9,922 bases of DNA from Oscillospiraceae bacterium. GTDB lineage: Bacteria; Bacillota; Clostridia; Oscillospirales; Oscillospiraceae. The DNA is taken from assembly GCA_020025375.1 (NCBI GenBank), contig JAHHSF010000046.1:1-9922 (forward strand), given 5' to 3'. The notes beneath the pieces are model-generated. The model saw only the letters and a list, made by a program, of their open reading frames with translations, had not been told where the DNA came from and made no database searches. Made by a program: the position numbers and the translations under genes. Below, piece after piece: positions 6,851 through 9,922 of this stretch. Each line of letters begins with the position of its first letter. Within the stretch, counting starts at the first letter, position 1.

Positions 6851-6891
6851 CCCCCTGTGGAGCGGAAAAGGGGGCTCTTTATCCATGGCAG

Positions 6892-6911
6892 TTGACATAA
6901 AAACCTGTCAA
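6892..6911. repeat. Inverted repeat TTGACA-N8-TGTCAA
   Basis: Perfect 6-bp arms at 6892-6897 and 6906-6911. The left arm equals a consensus -35 box, but no -10 lies at 16-18 bp. It may be an operator half-site pair in the mnmE upstream region, or chance. Confidence 0.35.
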
Positions 6912-6943
6912 GGCAACCTGACTATCAAATTCGACAAAATTCT

Positions 6944-7001
6944 CCCCCCTTTTCGCTCTCTCCCCAAATGGAACGGGACTGGGAGGAAGGGGGGCTTTTT
7001 T
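6944..7001 (+). terminator. Possible attenuator hairpin in the mnmE leader
   Basis: CCCCCCTT (6944-6951) pairs with AAGGGGGG (6987-6994), followed by CTTTTTT (6995-7001). An inner CTCCC/GGGAG helix (6960-6964 with 6981-6985) can stack inside. This gives a terminator-like structure immediately before the mnmE ribosome binding site GGGAGG (7002-7007). GAAAAGGGGG at 6865-6874 could compete by pairing with CCCCCTTTTC (6945-6954). Low-complexity G and C runs make chance pairing likely. Confidence 0.35.
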
Positions 7002-7014
7002 GGGAGGAACCACC

Positions 7015-8373
7015 ATGACTGACCTCATCTGCGCCATTGCCACGCCCCCCCGTCCCTCGGCCATCGGTATCCTTCGGCTCTCCGGGCCGGGGGCGGTGGC
7101 GATGGTAGATTCCCTGTTTACCCCCCACGGGGAGGGGACCCTGGCCGACCGACCCGCCAGGCAGCTTTCCCTGGGTCTGCTGCGGGATACCCAGGGCCGC
7201 CTTCTGGACGAGATCCAGGCGGTGCGCTACGAATCGGGCTATACGGGGGAGGAGTCGGTGGAGCTTTTCTGCCACGGCTCCCCGGTGGTCCTCGCCCTGG
7301 CCATGGAGGCCTTCTGCGCCCGTGGGGCCCGTCCTGCCGGGCCTGGGGAGTTTACCAAGCGGGCTTTCCTCAACGGCAAGCTGGACCTGACGGCGGCCGA
7401 GGCGGTGATGGACCTGATCGACGCAGAAACCCCCGCAGCCGCACGGAACGCCGTGGGTCAGCTCACCGGAGCCCTGGCCCGGCGGATCGAGACCATCTAC
7501 GACAGCCTGGTGGATGTGACCGCCCATTTCTGCGCCGTTCTGGACTATCCAGACGAGGACATCGACGCCTTTTCTCAGAAAACCATCCAGGATGCCTTGG
7601 ACAAGGGGGCGGAGGAGCTGACCGCCCTTCTGGCCACCTGCCGCCGGGGGCAGGTCCTCACCCGGGGGATGCCCTGCACCATTGTGGGAAAGCCCAATGC
7701 GGGGAAGTCCTCCCTCCTCAACGCTCTGGTGGGCTATGAGCGGGCCATCGTCACCGATGTCCCCGGCACCACCCGGGACACGGTGGAGGAGCGGTGCGTT
7801 CTGGGGGGCGTGCTCCTGCGGCTCATCGACACCGCCGGGATTCGGGATACCGACGACAGGGTGGAGAAGATCGGCGTGGAGCGTAGCCGCAAGGCCATGG
7901 AGGAGGCTGGTCTCATCCTGGTGGTCCTGGATCGGTCCCGGCCCGCCACGGAGGAGGATATAGCTCTGGTGCGGGAGGCGGTCTCCCTGGCCCCCACCAT
8001 CATCCTGCTCAACAAAATGGACCTGCCCATCGGTTTGGAGTGGACCGAGGAGCTGGACATCGCCGCCCACACCCCCATCTGCGCCAGGACCGGCCAGGGG
8101 CTGGAGGACCTGGCCCGTCTGGTGGCCTTGAAATTTCCCCAGGGTGGGGAAGAGGAGGGGGCCATTCTCACCAACGTCCGTCAGGCTGAGACGGCCACGC
8201 GGGCGCTGGAGGCCCTCCGGCGGGGCGGTGAAGCCCTGGCGGCAGGGATGACTCCGGACGCTGTTTTGGCCGATGTGGAGGAGGCTCTGGCCGCCCTGGC
8301 CGAGCTCACCGGCCGCTCTGTCACTGAGTCGGTCACGGAGCGCATTTTCTCCCGCTTTTGTGTGGGCAAATGA
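7015..8373 (+). CDS. mnmE: tRNA uridine-5-carboxymethylaminomethyl(34) synthesis GTPase MnmE
   Basis: MnmE works with MnmG to install the (carboxymethyl)aminomethyl group at wobble uridine 34 of certain tRNAs, using a folate carbon donor and GTP hydrolysis in the cytoplasm. The product is 452 residues, the normal length. N-terminal folate-binding domain (1-118) with DLICAIATPPRPSAIGILRL and PGEFTKRAFLNGKLDLTAAE; helical domain; embedded GTPase domain with G1 GKPNAGKSS (225-233), G2 GTTRDT (251-256), G3 DTAG (272-275) and G4 NKMD (333-336); and C-terminal CVGK, the form of the conserved CIGK with the essential Cys449. The start is the ATG at 7015 with GGGAGG 7 nt before it; an in-frame TTG at 7000 lies in the T-run and is less likely. 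mnmG is not adjacent, unlike the jag-mnmE-mnmG order common in Firmicutes. A shared terminator follows at 8484-8517. Confidence 0.97.
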   Translation: MTDLICAIATPPRPSAIGILRLSGPGAVAMVDSLFTPHGEGTLADRPARQLSLGLLRDTQGRLLDEIQAVRYESGYTGEESVELFCHGSPVVLALAMEAFCARGARPAGPGEFTKRAFLNGKLDLTAAEAVMDLIDAETPAAARNAVGQLTGALARRIETIYDSLVDVTAHFCAVLDYPDEDIDAFSQKTIQDALDKGAEELTALLATCRRGQVLTRGMPCTIVGKPNAGKSSLLNALVGYERAIVTDVPGTTRDTVEERCVLGGVLLRLIDTAGIRDTDDRVEKIGVERSRKAMEEAGLILVVLDRSRPATEEDIALVREAVSLAPTIILLNKMDLPIGLEWTEELDIAAHTPICARTGQGLEDLARLVALKFPQGGEEEGAILTNVRQAETATRALEALRRGGEALAAGMTPDAVLADVEEALAALAELTGRSVTESVTERIFSRFCVGK

Positions 8374-8483
8374 ATGAGAAAAACCCGCCTTGCTTGTTTG
8401 CGTCCCGATCAGATGGTTTAACGAAAGAACTGCGCAGCCGGAAAAATGTCGGCTAAAAGAAGGCGGCGGGGGGATAACATCAA

Positions 8484-8517
8484 AAAATGCCTCATCTCAG
8501 AAGAGATGAGGCATTTT
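8484..8517. terminator. Bidirectional terminator shared by mnmE and the zinc-ribbon protein gene
   Basis: AAAATGCCTCATCTC (8484-8498), loop AGAA, and GAGATGAGGCATTTT (8503-8517) form a perfect 15-bp stem with A and T tracts on both sides. It lies about 110 bp past mnmE and 10 bp past the end of the convergent gene. Between mnmE and this stem, AGCCG/CGGCT and CCGCCTT/AAGGCGG can also pair weakly. Confidence 0.92.
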
Positions 8518-8526
8518 GTGTTTCAA

Positions 8527-8919
8527 CTATGTGTTTTCCTCGAAGGAGACCCCGCAGTTGCGGCAGGTGATGTTGATCTTCCCCTTCCCCCGTGGGACCC
8601 GAAGCTGCTGTCCGCAGTTGGGGCACTTGAAGTAGCGGTGCTCCTTGTCCTTCCGCATGGCGGTGTGGAGCTTCCACCAGCGGATGGCGGGACCGGCGGC
8701 CCGGAGAAACCTGGCGTTTTCCGCCCGGCGATGGGGGAGGTTCCGGGAAAAGATGCGAAAGATGGCAAAGAAGAGGCCCACGGTGCCCAGGAGATAAAAA
8801 ATATTCCAGCGGGTCAGCAGAGTCAGAAGGTAGAGGACCAAATAAAGGCCGAGTAAGAACCAGCCCAACTGGTCATATCCGTATCGACCGTACATAAACC
8901 GCTGAAGCCGAGCCCGCAT
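8527..8919 (-). CDS. Small two-helix membrane protein with C-terminal zinc ribbon
   Basis: A 130-residue protein whose exact function I do not recognise. The N-terminus is basic and aromatic (MRARLQRFMYGRYGYDQ). Two hydrophobic helices follow (about 18-35 and 39-56), separated by a short TRWN turn, so both ends are probably cytoplasmic. A basic linker leads to a zinc ribbon: CPNC (99-102) and CRNC (119-122), separated by 16 residues and with RGKGKINITCRNCG between and around them, suggesting a four-Cys zinc site. The ATG at 8919 follows AGGAGGG at about 9 nt, and a strong promoter lies at 8952-8980, so the gene is expressed singly. I recall similar membrane/zinc-ribbon proteins in Clostridia, but no role is established. 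The coding assignment is supported by the promoter, ribosome binding site, paired Cys motifs and terminator. Confidence 0.85.
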   Translation of the reverse strand: MRARLQRFMYGRYGYDQLGWFLLGLYLVLYLLTLLTRWNIFYLLGTVGLFFAIFRIFSRNLPHRRAENARFLRAAGPAIRWWKLHTAMRKDKEHRYFKCPNCGQQLRVPRGKGKINITCRNCGVSFEENT

Positions 8920-8951
8920 GGTCCTTTTCCCTCCTTTTTGATGTTACTCAT

Positions 8952-8980
8952 ATCATAGTCTTTTCCTGACAGACAGTCAA
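8952..8980 (-). promoter_or_regulatory. Promoter of the zinc-ribbon membrane protein gene
   Basis: Read on the minus strand: TTGACT (plus coordinates 8975-8980), a 17-bp spacer, then TATGAT (8952-8957). Five of six matches in each box. The leader would be about 25 nt. It lies back to back with the deaminase promoter at 9013-9041. Confidence 0.8.
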
Positions 8981-9012
8981 GAAATCAAACGTAAACAATC
9001 TATGAATTTGCC

Positions 9013-9041
9013 TTGCCAACAGGGGAAAAAGCCGTTATACT
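9013..9041 (+). promoter_or_regulatory. Promoter of the dCMP-deaminase-family gene
   Basis: TTGCCA (9013-9018), a 17-bp spacer, then TATACT (9036-9041). Five of six matches in each box. The ribosome binding site GAGGGAGG (9055-9062) and the ATG at 9071 follow closely, giving a leader of about 20-25 nt. Confidence 0.8.
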
Positions 9042-9070
9042 GTTGAAAAAAGAAGAGGGAGGCCGATTCC

Positions 9071-9556
9071 ATGACCCGAATCGACAAGGAGAATTACTAC
9101 CTTGACATTGCGGAGACCGTATCCGAGCGGTCCACCTGCCTGCGCCGGTGTTACGGGGCCATCATTGTCCAGAGCGACGAGGTCATTGCCACCGGCTACA
9201 ACGGTGCGCCCCGGGGCCGGGAAAACTGCGCAGACCTGGGCCGCTGTACCAGGGCCGAGCTGAAGATTCCCTCGGGCCAGCGGTACGAGCTCTGCCGTTC
9301 CGTCCACGCCGAGGCCAACTGCATCATTTCGGCCGCCCGGAAAGAGATGCTGGGGGCCACCCTTTACATGGCCTGCCGGGACCCGGAGACCGGAGCCCTG
9401 ATTGCAAATTCCACCTCTTGCTCCATGTGCCGCCGGCTCATTATCAATGCCGGGATTGAAAAGGTGGTCATCCGGGATACCCCGAAGGAGTACCGGGTGG
9501 TGGATGTCCGCAGGGAGTGGATCGACGAGGACGATTCCTTGCCCTGTCACTGCTGA
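9071..9556 (+). CDS. dCMP deaminase family protein (ComEB-like)
   Basis: Predicted zinc-dependent hydrolytic deaminase of deoxycytidylate to dUMP, supplying thymidylate synthesis in the cytoplasm. The 161-residue length fits the ComEB/dCMP deaminase group. Zinc ligands and catalytic Glu are visible: SVHAEANCI with His79 and Glu81, and SCSMCRRLIINAGIEKVVI with Cys117 and Cys120. The usual Pro before the first Cys is Ser here. YGAIIV and ATGYNGAPRG (about 28-33 and 40-49) match the conserved substrate-binding front half. An internal Cys-rich segment (Cys53, Cys59, Cys75) and the C-terminal CHC add further Cys residues. The start is set by GAGGGAGG 8 nt before the ATG and by a strong promoter. 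No competence genes are adjacent, so a nucleotide-metabolism role is favoured over one tied to DNA uptake. Substrate is assigned by family only. Confidence 0.9.
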   Translation: MTRIDKENYYLDIAETVSERSTCLRRCYGAIIVQSDEVIATGYNGAPRGRENCADLGRCTRAELKIPSGQRYELCRSVHAEANCIISAARKEMLGATLYMACRDPETGALIANSTSCSMCRRLIINAGIEKVVIRDTPKEYRVVDVRREWIDEDDSLPCHC

Positions 9557-9657
9557 GCCGTTCAGAACGGCGTCCCTGTCCTTTGGGATGGGGCCGGGTC
9601 CGCCAAGGAGCGGATGGTCTCCCGCCGGGCCGGAAGGACCCGGTGGCAGACGCTGCC
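9557..9657 (+). other. GC-rich 3' region with several inverted repeats
   Basis: Directly after the deaminase stop: GCCGTT/AACGGC (9557-9562 with 9566-9571), CCGGGTCC/GGACCCGG (9594-9601 with 9636-9643) enclosing GGAG/CTCC (9607-9610 with 9619-9622), and GGCAG/CTGCC (9645-9649 with 9653-9657). None has a T-run, so these are not terminators. They could form a structured 3' UTR or a small RNA ending at the terminator at 9709-9738. High GC makes some pairing expected by chance. Confidence 0.35.
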
Positions 9658-9708
9658 TGAGGAGCTTCCGTTTTCCGCACAGGCGGTATATAGAGCTTAA
9701 AAAGTGAC

Positions 9709-9738
9709 AAAAAAGGACCGCTGAGGCGGTCCTTTTTT
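9709..9738. terminator. Bidirectional terminator shared by deaminase and amidohydrolase genes
   Basis: AAAAAAGGACCGC (9709-9721), loop TGAG, and GCGGTCCTTTTTT (9726-9738) form a perfect 13-bp stem with A and T tracts on both sides. The amidohydrolase stop codon is only 4 bp to the right on the minus strand. Confidence 0.92.
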
Positions 9739-9742
9739 GCGG

Positions 9743-9922
9743 TTATTCGGCGTGGGTAAAAAGCCAGTTGGCGGCGCACCCGGCCAGGATGGCGGCCCCC
9801 AAGGGGAGGACGGCCTCATTAAAGACGATGGCGGGATGATGGGAGCCGGCACGGTGGTAGATCTCCTCGGGGCCGCCGGCGCCGATGCCCATAAAGACAG
9901 AGGGGACCTTCTGAGTAACCTC
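9743..9922 (-). CDS. C-terminal end of an M20-family amidohydrolase, N-terminus off the window
   Basis: Fifty-nine codons plus TAA, open to the right window edge. The visible sequence includes KVPSVFMGIGAG, AGSHHPAIVFNEAVLPLGAA and a final helix ending in FTHAE. The VPxVF..(I/L)G....HHP.x(F).x(N/D)E..L..G pattern matches the C-terminal catalytic-domain end of M20D-type aminoacyl amidohydrolases (the N-acyl amino acid, IAA-amino acid and aminobenzoyl-glutamate hydrolase group). The His of the SHHP stretch is in the place of a conserved active-site His. These enzymes cleave an amide bond with a bound metal pair. The substrate cannot be judged from this piece. The gene is convergent with the deaminase gene. 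Confidence 0.75.
   Translation of the reverse strand, partial: EVTQKVPSVFMGIGAGGPEEIYHRAGSHHPAIVFNEAVLPLGAAILAGCAANWLFTHAE

Larger units (their letters stand above)
6669..7014. other. Intergenic region upstream of mnmE: AT-rich stretch, DnaA boxes, structured leader
   Basis: About 345 bases without a gene. Left part: TATAAT-containing palindrome ATAATTAT (6725-6732) and a TTGACA (6745-6750), neither with a partner box at good spacing. Middle: an AT-rich segment (about 6776-6806) followed by a cluster of DnaA-box-like 9-mers (6822-6850). Right: inverted repeat TTGACA-N8-TGTCAA (6892-6911) and C-rich and G-rich segments that can pair in alternative ways before the mnmE start. No ORF here looks real, and I cannot place the mnmE promoter with confidence. 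Confidence 0.6.

Noticed and set aside
6925..8070. 381-codon minus-strand frame opposite mnmE
   Set aside because: Shadow of mnmE; no start signals or domains, and the plus frame is unmistakable.
8446..8856. 136-codon plus-strand frame over the zinc-ribbon gene
   Set aside because: It runs through the shared terminator and has no motif; the minus frame has membrane helices, paired CxxC motifs, a promoter and a ribosome binding site.
9468..9779. 103-codon minus-strand frame across the deaminase/amidohydrolase boundary
   Set aside because: It spans a strong bidirectional terminator and is Arg/Pro-rich. The amidohydrolase end is in another frame with recognisable M20 motifs.
1..9922. tRNA, rRNA, CRISPR array, insertion sequence or prophage parts
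   Set aside because: I looked for T-loop signatures, regularly spaced repeats, transposase motifs and terminal inverted repeats and found none.

Overview
The window is GC-rich, with strong TTGACA/TATAAT-type promoters, AGGAGG-type ribosome binding sites and a sporulation gene (spoIID). Together these suggest a spore-forming, high-GC member of the Clostridia, most like the Oscillospiraceae group of gut anaerobes. The group assignment is inferred from gene content and protein style, not from a search.

The window holds seven complete genes and two edge fragments. From left to right they are: the N-terminal 369 residues of a eukaryote-type hexokinase (minus); a VanS-like sensor histidine kinase with no response regulator beside it (plus); citrate synthase (minus); the spore lytic transglycosylase SpoIID (plus); a COG2509-type FAD-dependent oxidoreductase with a Cys cluster (plus); a DnaA-box-rich intergenic region; the tRNA-modification GTPase MnmE (plus); a small membrane protein with a zinc ribbon (minus); a dCMP-deaminase-family protein (plus); and the C-terminal end of an M20-type amidohydrolase (minus).

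The layout is mostly single-gene units. Four promoters with 17-bp spacers and one with an 18-bp spacer can be read directly. Each of the three convergent gene pairs shares one near-perfect bidirectional terminator (2635-2667, 8484-8517, 9709-9738). The functions are mostly housekeeping: central carbon metabolism (hexokinase, citrate synthase), spore engulfment (SpoIID), tRNA U34 modification (MnmE) and pyrimidine nucleotide metabolism (dCMP deaminase). No pathway links them here.

The most interesting signals are not coding. (1) Three DnaA-box-like 9-mers, one a perfect TTATCCACA, lie within 29 bp beside an AT-rich stretch upstream of mnmE. (2) The Shine-Dalgarno of the FAD-protein gene has a perfect 10-nt complement upstream of its predicted transcription start, so it would be present only in read-through mRNA. 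(3) The mnmE leader contains a possible terminator/antiterminator pair. (4) An intrinsic terminator between the divergent hexokinase and kinase genes has no gene assigned to it. I found no clear new multi-gene system, mobile element, CRISPR array, tRNA or rRNA.
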